Below are positions 25,183-33,636 of a DNA stretch of 64,000 nucleotides, one piece after another. Under the pieces are notes generated by a model, which was not told the DNA's origin, did not search any database, and saw nothing but the letters and a program-made list of their open reading frames with translations. The stretch's first letter is position 1. Each line of letters begins with the position of its first letter. This DNA is from Streptomyces sp. NBC_00193. GTDB taxonomy: Bacteria; Actinomycetota; Actinomycetes; Streptomycetales; Streptomycetaceae. The position numbers and the translations under genes were made by a program. The stretch is from NCBI RefSeq assembly GCF_026342735.1, contig NZ_JAPEMM010000001.1, forward strand, positions 2,852,001 to 2,916,000. Direction: 5' to 3'.

Positions 25183-26345
25183 GCGTCCGCACCCGCGACC
25201 AGCTCGGCGGCCGCGCCGCCATCGCCGGCATCGGCGCGACCGAGTTCTCCAAGGACTCCGGCCGCAGTGAGCTCAAGCTGGCCGTCGAAGCCGTGCACGC
25301 GGCCCTCGACGACGCCGGGCTCACCCCCGCCGACGTGGACGGCATGGTCACCTTCACGATGGACACCAGCCCCGAGATCACCGTCGCCCAGGCGGCCGGC
25401 ATCGGGGACCTCTCCTTCTTCTCCCGCATCCACTACGGCGGCGGCGCCGCCTGCGCCACCGTCCAGCAGGCCGCCCTCGCCGTCGCCACCGGGGTCGCCG
25501 AGGTCGTGGTCTGCTACCGCGCCTTCAACGAACGCTCAGGCCGCCGCTTCGGCTCCGGCGTCCAGCAGCGCGAGCCCTCGGCGGAGGGTGCGGCGCTCGG
25601 CTGGTCGCTGCCCTGGGGGCTGCTCACCCCGGCCTCCTGGGTGGCCATGACGGCCCAGCGCTACCTGCACGCCTACAACCTGACGCCGGAGGCCTTCGGC
25701 CACGTCGCGGTCACCGACCGACGGCACGCGGCGAACAATCCGGCCGCCTACTTCTACGGCAAGCCCATCACCCTCGCCGACCACGCGGCCTCGCGCTGGA
25801 TCGTCGAGCCGCTGCGGCTGCTCGACTGCTGCCAGGAGACGGACGGCGGCCAGGCCATCGTCGTCACCACCGCCGAGCGGGCCCGCGACCTGCGGCAGAA
25901 GCCCGCCGTGATCACGGCGGCGGCGCAGGGCGCGGGCCGCCGCCAGGAGGCCATGTCCTCCTTCTACCGGGACGGCCTCACCGGGCTCCCGGAGATGGAC
26001 GTGGTCGCCCGCCAGCTGTGGCGGACCAGCGGACTGCGGCCCTCGGACATCGACGTCGGCATCCTCTACGACCACTTCACGCCGTTCGTGCTGATGCAGC
26101 TGGAGGAGTTCGGCTTCTGCGCGCCGGGCGAGGCTGCCGATTTCGTGGCCGCGGACGCGCTGCCGCTCAACACCCACGGAGGCCAGCTCGGGGAGGCGTA
26201 CCTGCACGGCATGAACGGCATCGCCGAGGCGGTCCGCCAGCTGCGCGGCACCTCCGTGAACCAGGTTTCCGGGGCCGCCCACGCCCTGGTCACAGCCGGT
26301 ACCGGGGTCCCGACCTCCGGCCTGATCCTGGGCGCGGACGGCTGA
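25179..26345 (+). CDS. Thiolase-like lipid-transfer protein / side-chain aldolase (Ltp2-like)
   Basis: 388 residues of thiolase fold without the usual Cys nucleophile pattern: GIGATEFSKDSG, then HYGGGAACATVQQAALAVATG, YDHFTPFVLMQLEEFGFC and a C-terminal LNTHGGQLGEAYLHGMNGIAEAV. Ltp2 uses a Tyr-based retro-aldol reaction to release propionyl-CoA from a 17-hydroxy steroid-CoA, and it needs the DUF35 domain of ChsH2, which is encoded three genes earlier. Starts by ATGA overlap, last gene of the operon, followed by a hairpin. Alternative: a general SCP-x thiolase-like protein. Confidence 0.88.
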   Translation: MSVRTRDQLGGRAAIAGIGATEFSKDSGRSELKLAVEAVHAALDDAGLTPADVDGMVTFTMDTSPEITVAQAAGIGDLSFFSRIHYGGGAACATVQQAALAVATGVAEVVVCYRAFNERSGRRFGSGVQQREPSAEGAALGWSLPWGLLTPASWVAMTAQRYLHAYNLTPEAFGHVAVTDRRHAANNPAAYFYGKPITLADHAASRWIVEPLRLLDCCQETDGGQAIVVTTAERARDLRQKPAVITAAAQGAGRRQEAMSSFYRDGLTGLPEMDVVARQLWRTSGLRPSDIDVGILYDHFTPFVLMQLEEFGFCAPGEAADFVAADALPLNTHGGQLGEAYLHGMNGIAEAVRQLRGTSVNQVSGAAHALVTAGTGVPTSGLILGADG

Positions 26346-26363
26346 AGAGCCCCTTGTGGAAGC

Positions 26364-26396
26364 CCCGCCTCCTCCACCTTCAGGAGGTGGGGCGGG
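26364..26396 (+). terminator. Imperfect hairpin after the igr-like operon
   Basis: CCTCC (26371-26375) pairs with GGAGG (26383-26387). The stem is extended outward by CC/GG and CCCG/CGGG pairs with one mismatch and a 2-base bulge. It is 20 bp after the last stop codon of the operon. Confidence 0.6.
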
Positions 26397-26479
26397 CCTC
26401 CGTCCTACAACCTGAGACGGATCCCGCTTCGGCACTTGCGGCCGATCCCATCGGGCCGCGCCGCTCCTAGCGTGGAGGC

Positions 26480-27013
26480 ATGACCACGCCTGTGTGCACG
26501 CTCGCCTCGAATCCGACGCCGTACCCGTCGTTCTCGGCGTACGTCCGGACCCGCGGCACGGTCCTGATGCGCACCGCGCGCTCGCTCACCGCCAACCCCT
26601 GCGATGCCGAGGACCTCCTCCAGACGGCGCTGGCCAAGACCTACGTCGCGTGGGACCGCATCGAGGACCACCGCGCCCTGGACGGGTACGTCCGCCGGGC
26701 CCTGGTCAACACCCGCACCAGCCAGTGGCGCAAGCGCAAGGTCGACGAGTTCGTCTGCGACGAGCTTCCCGAGGCCGACGAGCCGCCGGCCGCCGACCCC
26801 GCCGAGGCGCAGGCACTGCGCGACGCGATGTGGCGCGCGGTGACCCGGCTGCCCGACCGGCAGCGGGCGATGGTTGTCCTGCGCTACTACGAGGACCTGA
26901 GCGAGGCCCAGACCGCCGAGCTGCTCGGCGTCTCCGTGGGCACCGTCAAGAGCGCCGTCTCCCGGGCGCTGGTCAAGCTCCGCGAGGACCCGGAACTGAC
27001 CCCCGTCCGCTGA
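26480..27013 (+). CDS. ECF sigma factor, SigE-family type
   Basis: 177 residues with region 2 (LMRTARSLTANPCDAEDLLQTALAKTYVAWDRI) and region 4 (LPDRQRAMVVLRYYEDLSEAQTAELLGVSVGTVKSAVSRALVKLRE) in order and little else. It belongs to the Streptomyces SigE-like family that often lacks a recognised anti-sigma; none is adjacent. The ATG at 26480 follows GTGGAGGC. A typical second gene (membrane anti-sigma) is missing, so regulation may be at transcription. A parS site lies just after the stop codon. Confidence 0.9.
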   Translation: MTTPVCTLASNPTPYPSFSAYVRTRGTVLMRTARSLTANPCDAEDLLQTALAKTYVAWDRIEDHRALDGYVRRALVNTRTSQWRKRKVDEFVCDELPEADEPPAADPAEAQALRDAMWRAVTRLPDRQRAMVVLRYYEDLSEAQTAELLGVSVGTVKSAVSRALVKLREDPELTPVR

Positions 27014-27034
27014 GTGCCGCCCCGCCCGGCCGAT

Positions 27035-27048
27035 GTTTCACGTGAAAC
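27035..27048. promoter_or_regulatory. parS site (ParB binding), intergenic
   Basis: A perfect GTTTCACGTGAAAC 22 bp after the sigma-factor stop and about 105 bp before the FadD start. The flanks extend the palindrome by one base (TGTTTCACGTGAAACA). Confidence 0.95.
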
Positions 27049-27153
27049 AACGCCGTGTTTCTACTCTTGGGTAGTGACATGCCGACCGGTACGTGCGCAG
27101 AATCGCAGCATCCGTAGCCGCCGCAGCGCCGCAGCGCTCACCGGGAGGACGCT

Positions 27154-28803
27154 TTGCTGAGCACCATGCAGGACGTACCACTCCTCGTCACCCGCATACT
27201 GCAGCACGGGATGACGATCCACGGGAAGTCCCAGGTCACGACCTGGACCGGGGAGGCCGAGCCGCACCGCCGCAGCTTCGCCGAGATCGGGACCCGGGCC
27301 ACGCGCCTGGCCAACGCCCTGCGCGACGAGCTGGGCGTCCGGCAGGACGACCGCGTCGCGACCCTGATGTGGAACAACGCCGAGCACGTCGAGGCGTACT
27401 TCGCGATCCCCTCCATGGGTGCCGTCCTGCACACGCTGAACCTGCGGCTCCCTCCCGAGCAGCTGGTCTTCATCGTCAACCACGCGGCCGACAAGGTCGT
27501 GCTGGTCAACGGCACCCTGCTGCCGCTGCTCGTCCCGCTCCTGCCGCACCTGCCGACCATCGAGCACGTCGTGGTCGCGGGCATCGGCGACCGCTCCGCG
27601 CTGGAGGGCCTCGGCGTGCGCGTGCACGAGTACGAGGAGCTCCTGGCGGGCCGCCCGGACACCTACGACTGGCCCGAGCTGGACGAGCGCCAGGCCGCGG
27701 CCATGTGCTACACCTCCGGCACCACGGGGGACCCGAAGGGCGTCGTCTACTCCCACCGGTCCATCTACCTGCACTCGATGCAGGTGAACATGGCCGAGTC
27801 GATGGGCCTGACCGACAAGGACACCTCCCTCGTCGTCGTCCCGCAGTTCCACGTCAACGCCTGGGGCCTGCCGCACGCCACCTTCATGACCGGCATCAAC
27901 ATGCTGATGCCGGACCGCTTCCTGCAGCCCGCCCCGCTCGCCGACATGATCGAGCGGGAGAAGCCGACCCACGCCGCGGCCGTCCCCACCCTCTGGCAGG
28001 GACTGCTCGCCGAGGTCACCGCCAACCCCCGCGACCTGACCTCGATGAAGCAGGTCACCATCGGCGGCGCGGCCTGTCCGCCGGCCCTGATGGAGGCCTA
28101 CGACAAGCTCGGCGTGCGCCTCAACCACGCCTGGGGGATGACCGAGACCTCCCCGCTGGGCACCATGGCCCACCCGCCGGCCGGTCTGACGCCCGAGGAG
28201 GAGTGGCCGTACCGCATCACGCAGGGCCGCTTCCCGGCGGGCGTCGAGGCCCGTCTGGTCGGCCCCGGCGGCGACCTCCTGGCCTGGGACGGCGAGTCGG
28301 CGGGCGAGCTCGAGGTGCGCGGCAGCTGGATCGCGAGTTCCTACTACGGCGGCGTGGACGGCGAGCCGACCCGCCCCGAGGACAAGTTCAGCGCGGACGG
28401 CTGGCTCAAGACCGGCGACGTCGGCGTGATCAGCCCCGACGGCTTCCTCACCCTCACCGACCGGGCCAAGGACGTCATCAAGTCCGGCGGTGAGTGGATC
28501 TCCAGCGTGGAGCTGGAGAACGCGCTGATGGCCCACCCCGAGGTCGCCGAGGCGGCGGTCGTCGCCGTCCCGGACGACAAGTGGGACGAGCGCCCGCTGG
28601 CCACCGTCGTCCTGAAGGAGGGGGCCACCGTGGACTATGCGGGACTGCGCGCCTTCCTGGGTCAGTCGATCGCCAAGTGGCAGCTGCCGGAGCGCTGGGC
28701 GTTCGTCGAGGCGGTGCCGAAGACGAGCGTCGGCAAGTTCGACAAGAAGGTGATCCGCAAGCAGTACGCGGAAGGCACCCTCGACGTCACCAAGCTCGAC
28801 TGA
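27154..28803 (+). CDS. Long-chain acyl-CoA synthetase / AMP-dependent ligase (FadD)
   Basis: 549 residues from a TTG at 27154 with GGGAGGAC 8 nt upstream; the next in-frame ATG is only four codons later. AMP-binding signature YTSGTTGDPKGVVYSHRS (about 188-205), then GGAACPPALMEAYDKLG, WGMTETSP, GWLKTGDVG, DRAKDVIKSGGEWISSVELEN and the catalytic Lys near the C-terminus (KTSVGKFDKKVIRK). It activates medium- or long-chain fatty acids, or a sterol side chain, to CoA thioesters. Its position after the igr-like operon suggests supply of acyl-CoA to it, although a sigma-factor gene separates them. Confidence 0.92.
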   Translation: MLSTMQDVPLLVTRILQHGMTIHGKSQVTTWTGEAEPHRRSFAEIGTRATRLANALRDELGVRQDDRVATLMWNNAEHVEAYFAIPSMGAVLHTLNLRLPPEQLVFIVNHAADKVVLVNGTLLPLLVPLLPHLPTIEHVVVAGIGDRSALEGLGVRVHEYEELLAGRPDTYDWPELDERQAAAMCYTSGTTGDPKGVVYSHRSIYLHSMQVNMAESMGLTDKDTSLVVVPQFHVNAWGLPHATFMTGINMLMPDRFLQPAPLADMIEREKPTHAAAVPTLWQGLLAEVTANPRDLTSMKQVTIGGAACPPALMEAYDKLGVRLNHAWGMTETSPLGTMAHPPAGLTPEEEWPYRITQGRFPAGVEARLVGPGGDLLAWDGESAGELEVRGSWIASSYYGGVDGEPTRPEDKFSADGWLKTGDVGVISPDGFLTLTDRAKDVIKSGGEWISSVELENALMAHPEVAEAAVVAVPDDKWDERPLATVVLKEGATVDYAGLRAFLGQSIAKWQLPERWAFVEAVPKTSVGKFDKKVIRKQYAEGTLDVTKLD

Positions 28804-28824
28804 GCCCCACGGGCCCCACGGGGG

Positions 28825-29403
28825 CTACTGCCCGCGCGTGAGCCAGGGCCGCAGCAGCTTGCTGATCGCGGGCATGGCCACGTAGGTCATCAGGGTGCTG
28901 AAGACGACGGCGAACGCGGCCGTCCGCAGTACGAAGTGCAGGTTCACCAGGTACGGCCCGAGCAGCGCGTTGCCCGCGAGCGAGATCGGGAAGATGGCCA
29001 GCCCCGAGCTGATCGCCATCTTCCACCGCGGCGGCGCGGGCCGGGCCGTACCCGGCTTCGCGAACCAGGTCTCCATGCCGTGCAGTTCGCGCCGGGCTAT
29101 CTCCGTGTGGTGGTGCCCGAGGCAGTTGGAGAACCAGGCGGCGCGCTCGGCGGAGTCCTGCCACCGCTGGAAGGCCGCCTGGTTGCGGAACCGGTGCACC
29201 AGGAACCAGGGCCCGCCCTCGACGGCCGGGCGGAACAGGCCGTACCCCAGGTGGTCCGGAAAGGCCGCGGCCGTCTCCAGGATCCCGTGGGCCCAGGCCT
29301 CGAAGTTCTCCTCGTGGCCCGGATCCACCTGTCGCGCGATGAGCAGGCTGACCTCCCCGTTGTCGGCGGGGACGGTCTGCTCGCTCGTGTCGATGATGGC
29401 CAT
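28825..29403 (-). CDS. Antibiotic biosynthesis monooxygenase (ABM) domain with C-terminal membrane segments
   Basis: 192 residues. The ABM ferredoxin-like domain (about 17-110: VSLLIARQVDPGHEENFEAWAHGILETAAAFPDHLGYGLFRP) is followed by two transmembrane helices (about 132-155 and 160-182) with a short loop. Full-length relatives are described as ABM family membrane proteins. The reaction is unknown; many ABM domains oxygenate quinol-like substrates or bind haem. It ends at 28825, convergent with fadD, and its start is 13 bp from the stop of the giant PAS protein on the same strand, so both may share a transcript. Confidence 0.82.
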   Translation of the reverse strand: MAIIDTSEQTVPADNGEVSLLIARQVDPGHEENFEAWAHGILETAAAFPDHLGYGLFRPAVEGGPWFLVHRFRNQAAFQRWQDSAERAAWFSNCLGHHHTEIARRELHGMETWFAKPGTARPAPPRWKMAISSGLAIFPISLAGNALLGPYLVNLHFVLRTAAFAVVFSTLMTYVAMPAISKLLRPWLTRGQ

Positions 29404-29416
29404 GCGGCCAGAATGA

Positions 29417-32400
29417 CTAGTTGGTACCGATCTTGGCCAGCAGGTCCACGATGCGGCCCTGCACGTCCGCCGTGGTGGACCGCTCGGCGAGGAACAGCAC
29501 GCTCTCGCCCGAGGCCAGCCGCGGCAGTTCGGACGGCTCGATCCCGGTGGCCGTGTAGACGACCAGCGGGGTGTGGTTCAACTGCCCGTTGGCGCGCAGC
29601 CAGTCCACGATCCCGGCCCGGCGGCGCCGCACCTGCATCAGGTCCATCACCACCAGGTTCGGCCGCATCCGGGTCGCCAGCTCCACGGCGTCCGTATCCG
29701 CGTCGGCCCGCGCGACCTGCATGCCGCGCCGCTCCAGGGCGGCGGTCAGCGCGGTCGCGATCTCGTCGTGCTCCTCGATCAGCAGCACCCGGGAGGGGTG
29801 CTGCTCGCTGTCGCGCGGCGCGAGCGCCTTGAGCAGCACGGCCGGATCGGCGCCGTACGCGGCTTCGCGCGTGGCGTGCCCCAGCCCGGCCGTGACCAGC
29901 ACGGGCACCTCGGCGGCCACCGCGGCCTGGCGCAGCGACTGCAGGGCGGTCCGGGTGATCGGCCCGGTCAGCGGGTCCACGAACAGCGCGGCGGGGAACG
30001 CGGCGATCTGCGCGTCGACCTCCTCGCGGGAGTGCACGATCACCGGGCGGTAGCCGCGGTCGCTGAGTGCGGCCTGCGTCTGCGCGTCCGGAGCCGGCCA
30101 CACCAGGAGCCGGCGCGGGTTGTCCAGCGGCTCGGGCGGCAGCTCGTCGTCCACGGGACGAGGCACGGTCCGGTTGACCACCTCGACGGCGCCACCGGGC
30201 CCGTCCAGCGGCTCGGGGCCCTCGGCCGAGCCCTCCTCGGGTGCTCCTATGGCGAAGGCACGGCCCTCGGGCGCGGGCTCCGCGAGGCGGCGCCGCCGGC
30301 CGGAGCCGTTGGTGTCGCCGGCCCCGCCGCCCTGGCCGAGGCTGCCCAGCGCACGGACGCTGATCGGCGCCCCGGCGGCCTCCGCGGGGGTGTCCTGCGG
30401 CTGCCGGGCTCCGGGCACGGCGATCTGCCCGACGCCGTCCGAGTCCTCGGGGGCGGTACGGGCCGCCGGAACCGGCCAGGCCGGGGTGGCGGGCAGCGCA
30501 CGCCGCCGCCCGGTGGGATGCGTCTCGGGGGCTACGGGGCCCTGAGCGCCCGCGTCCGGCCGCCCGGCGGCGGCTTCGAGGCCCTCGGAGCCGGTGCCGG
30601 GCGCGCCCAGCACCCGCCGCCCGCGCCGCCCGCCCGGGGCTTCGGCGTCGGCCTCGGCACCGGCGGCCGGGCCGGCCATGGCGGGGGCCTGCGGCGGCTG
30701 CGGAGCCGGCGTCGGGCCGGCGGGCAGCGCGAAGCCGCCCTCGGGGGCGATGGGCCGTACGGGAGCGGGGGAGGCCGGAGACGGGGGCATCGGCGGGGGC
30801 ATGGGCCCGGGCGTCGGCCCGAGCCCGGTCGCCGGCACCGGACCGCCCGGCTGCGCCGGTCCCGCCGCGCCCAGGGCACGCCGCCGCCCGGCGGGGTGCT
30901 CCGTCAGCGGAACGGGGAGCCCCGGGAACGGGGGCACCGGCACGGGAGGCACCGGCACGGGCGGGAGCGCGGGCATGGCGGTGCCCTGCGGGGGCACGGG
31001 CCGCCCGGGGCCGCCCGGACGGTCGCTGCCGCCGGCGGCCGCGTCGCCGCCGCTGCCGTCGCCGTTCTGGCCGCGGCGCCGCCCGGTGCCGCTTCCGCCC
31101 AGACCCGCCGGGTTCACGGGGGACTGGGCGAGCTCCGCGGGAGCGCCGTCGCCGGGCCGGGCCACGGCCGCGGCCTCGCCGCCCCGGCGCCGCCCGGACG
31201 GCAGCGCCAGCGCGCTCCCGCCGTCGGCGCTGTCGGGGTTCTGGCCCGCTTTCGCCAGGCCCGTGCCGGGGCCGTTGCCGGCTCCCTTCCCGGTGGCAGC
31301 GTCGGCGCCCGCGTCGGCAGCGGACTCGTCGTCGAGGAAGGCGTCCACGCCGCGCCGGGCCCGCCGGCCGCCGGAAACCTGCCCCGGGCCGCCCTCGGTC
31401 CCGGGCTCGGCCGGGGGAGCCTCCTCGGGCTCGGGCAGGGTGACCGTCCCGGCTCCCGCACCCAGCGGCAGTTCCAGTACGTACGCGCCGCCGGGCGCGC
31501 CCGGCACCTCCACCGTCTGCAGCACACCGCCGTGCGCCTCCACGATGCCCCGCACGATCGGCTCGTGCACCGGGCTGCCGCCCTCGTAGGGGCCGCGCAC
31601 CTCGATCCGTACGACCTCACCGCGCTGCGCGGCGGCCACCACGATCGTCGAGTCCATGTACCCGCTGCCCTGGCGGGTCTTGCCGGTGGCGTCCACCCCG
31701 GCGACGTCCGCGACCAGGTGCGCGAGGGCGGTCGAGATCCGCTCCGCGTCCACCTCGGCCTCGATCGTCGGGGCGTGCACGGCGAACTGCGCCCGCCCGG
31801 GGCCGATCAGCTCGACCGCGCCGTCGACACCGGCCTTGACGACCCCGTCGATCAGCACCTTCTTCTTGTCGAGCTTCTCGCCGCCCGCGTCGAGCCGCTG
31901 GAAGGAGAGCACGTTGTCGACCAGCGTGGTCATCCGGGAGTAGCCGGCGGCCAGGTGGTGCAGGAGCTGGTTGGCCTCGGGCCACAGCTGGCCCGCGTCG
32001 TCGGCGGCCAGCGTGGCCAGCTCGCCGCGCAGTTCCTCCAGCGGTCCGCGCAGGGAGTCGCCGAGGACGGACAGCAGCTGGGCGTGGCGCGCGGCCAGCG
32101 CGTCGTAGGAACGCCGGTCGGTGAAGGTCATGACGGCGCCGACGAGCTGCTCCCCGTCCCGTACGGGAGAGGTGGTCAGGTCCACGGCGACGGGCTGCCC
32201 GGCCTTGTTCCACAGCACCTGGCCGCGGACCCGGTGCTTGCGTCCGCTGCGCAGGGTGTCGGCGAGCGGGGACTCCTCGAAGGGGAACGGCGAACCGTCG
32301 GCGCGCGAGTGCTGGACCAGCCCGTGCAGTTCGCGGTTGCCGAGGTCGGTGGCGCGGTAGCCGAGGATCTGGGCGGCGGCCGGATTGACCAGCACGACCC

Positions 32401-32902
32401 TGCCGTCGGTGTCCGTGCCGACGACGCCCTCGGCGGCGGCGCGCAGGATCATCTCGGTCTGCCGCTGCGAGCGGGCCAGCTCGGCCTCGGTGTCCACCGT
32501 CTGCGAGAGGTCCCGTACGACGAGCATCAGCAGCTCGTCGCCGGTGTACGAGGGCTGCGGCTCACGGTAGGCGTCGCGGCCGTCGAGATGGGCGGCGGTG
32601 ACCTCGACGGGGAACTCGCTGCCGTCGGTGCGGCGGGCGACCATCCGTTTCGGACGGGCGCGGCCGCCCTCGTCCTCGCCGGGCCGGCGCATGGAGCCGG
32701 GGATCAGCTTGGAGTCGAATTCGGGCAGGAGGTCGAGCACGCCCCGGCCGACGAGCCCGGTACCGGGGCTCTCCATGACCTCGAGGGCGATCGAATTGGC
32801 GTTGACGACCGTGCCGTTGGCGTTGACGAGCAACAGCGCGTCCGGAAGAGCGTCGAGTATTGCTGCGAGGCGAGCAGCGCCTCGGGATGGCCTGCTGCTC
32901 AC
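29417..32902 (-). CDS. PAS-PAS-pseudokinase with GRRR-repeat linker and two receiver-like domains
   Basis: 1161 residues from the GTG at 32902 (GGGAGG nine bases upstream). Two PAS domains (about 8-145 and 150-265) are followed by a dimerisation helix in which the normal histidine (SHELRTPL) is replaced: GDSLRGPLEELRG. The ATPase region (about 330-480) has FQRLDAG and lacks a clear N-box; EAHGGVLQTV remains. A disordered linker of about 440 residues carries seven basic GRR(A/R/G) motifs. Two receiver-like domains close the chain, the first degenerate (FVDPLTG), the second with VVMDL. The layout suggests a signalling scaffold, not a kinase. A partner is unknown. Confidence 0.85.
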   Translation of the reverse strand: MSSRPSRGAARLAAILDALPDALLLVNANGTVVNANSIALEVMESPGTGLVGRGVLDLLPEFDSKLIPGSMRRPGEDEGGRARPKRMVARRTDGSEFPVEVTAAHLDGRDAYREPQPSYTGDELLMLVVRDLSQTVDTEAELARSQRQTEMILRAAAEGVVGTDTDGRVVLVNPAAAQILGYRATDLGNRELHGLVQHSRADGSPFPFEESPLADTLRSGRKHRVRGQVLWNKAGQPVAVDLTTSPVRDGEQLVGAVMTFTDRRSYDALAARHAQLLSVLGDSLRGPLEELRGELATLAADDAGQLWPEANQLLHHLAAGYSRMTTLVDNVLSFQRLDAGGEKLDKKKVLIDGVVKAGVDGAVELIGPGRAQFAVHAPTIEAEVDAERISTALAHLVADVAGVDATGKTRQGSGYMDSTIVVAAAQRGEVVRIEVRGPYEGGSPVHEPIVRGIVEAHGGVLQTVEVPGAPGGAYVLELPLGAGAGTVTLPEPEEAPPAEPGTEGGPGQVSGGRRARRGVDAFLDDESAADAGADAATGKGAGNGPGTGLAKAGQNPDSADGGSALALPSGRRRGGEAAAVARPGDGAPAELAQSPVNPAGLGGSGTGRRRGQNGDGSGGDAAAGGSDRPGGPGRPVPPQGTAMPALPPVPVPPVPVPPFPGLPVPLTEHPAGRRRALGAAGPAQPGGPVPATGLGPTPGPMPPPMPPSPASPAPVRPIAPEGGFALPAGPTPAPQPPQAPAMAGPAAGAEADAEAPGGRRGRRVLGAPGTGSEGLEAAAGRPDAGAQGPVAPETHPTGRRRALPATPAWPVPAARTAPEDSDGVGQIAVPGARQPQDTPAEAAGAPISVRALGSLGQGGGAGDTNGSGRRRRLAEPAPEGRAFAIGAPEEGSAEGPEPLDGPGGAVEVVNRTVPRPVDDELPPEPLDNPRRLLVWPAPDAQTQAALSDRGYRPVIVHSREEVDAQIAAFPAALFVDPLTGPITRTALQSLRQAAVAAEVPVLVTAGLGHATREAAYGADPAVLLKALAPRDSEQHPSRVLLIEEHDEIATALTAALERRGMQVARADADTDAVELATRMRPNLVVMDLMQVRRRRAGIVDWLRANGQLNHTPLVVYTATGIEPSELPRLASGESVLFLAERSTTADVQGRIVDLLAKIGTN

Positions 32903-33021
32903 GACGAGCTTCCTCCCTGACCACAACTACCGGCATGTCACGGGAGGAGTCTAAGGGCACGGGCTCCCGATGAGGGGGCGGATGGCCGGTGCATTCCGCC
33001 CGTCCGGCGCATCCTCCCAGG

Positions 33022-33450
33022 TCAGGAACGCCCTCGTGGAAGGACAGGTTCCAAGTCGTTCCACCTGCGGATCTCGCATCCGTTCGTCCGGCGGAACCGG
33101 GAGTCCACCCTCTGGCCGTGCCACGTTCCGGTGATCCGGGCGGTGGCGCGGCCGCCGTCCTGCAGGGTGCACAGCTGATTCTTGGGCTCGGGAGCGAAGG
33201 GGTCCTTCCCCTCGCGCGCGAGGGCTTCGAGGCGGGCGCAGGCGTCCTGGGCCTGCGGGTGGTTCCCGCCGGGCGGGTCGCACTCCAGCCGGTACTCGCC
33301 GTCCGCCCGCGGGTTGCCGGTGTCGGCCACGACGATGGTGAGCCGGTCGGGGGAGGCCAGCAGCCGGCTCAGGGGCGGCAGCGGGGGCAGGGGGCCCGCC
33401 GCCGCTGCGGCCAGAGCGGAGGTGACGGCGAAAGCGGCGAGACGCAGCAT
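33022..33450 (-). CDS. Subtilisin inhibitor-like (SSI family) secreted protein
   Basis: 142 residues with a signal peptide (about 1-19) and the two SSI disulphides recognisable: LECDPPGGNHPQAQDAC and LCTLQD...NGCE. The TWHGQRV stretch matches WQGKRV of SSI. In alignment by eye, the reactive-site loop reads CTL-QDGG, placing Leu at P1, but it holds one more residue between Cys and Trp than SSI (16 against 15). A Leu P1 predicts inhibition of subtilisin or chymotrypsin-like proteases. The ATG at 33450 has GGAG upstream. It is the only protease inhibitor gene in the window and lies far from the trypsin-like peptidase at 17133. Confidence 0.85.
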   Translation of the reverse strand: MLRLAAFAVTSALAAAAAGPLPPLPPLSRLLASPDRLTIVVADTGNPRADGEYRLECDPPGGNHPQAQDACARLEALAREGKDPFAPEPKNQLCTLQDGGRATARITGTWHGQRVDSRFRRTNGCEIRRWNDLEPVLPRGRS

Positions 33451-33636
33451 GGGGAACTCCAGGTCGTCCGTACGTCGTACGACAGACCAACGACGGGGCG
33501 GCGCCGACGTTCCGCAGACGGGGGTGCTTAAGGCTTTGCTCTGCGGGCCGCCCTCCTTGTACCGTGGGAGCGGATTGGTGACCGGCCCCTGGCCTGTGTC
33601 ATCATCTGCACGCACCCTCGTACGCGGGGGTGTGCT

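Noticed and set aside
29573..32920. An 1115-residue open frame on the plus strand
   Set aside because: It is the antisense of the giant PAS protein; its composition (Gly/His/Arg/Leu) is a GC-skew shadow and no domain is recognisable.
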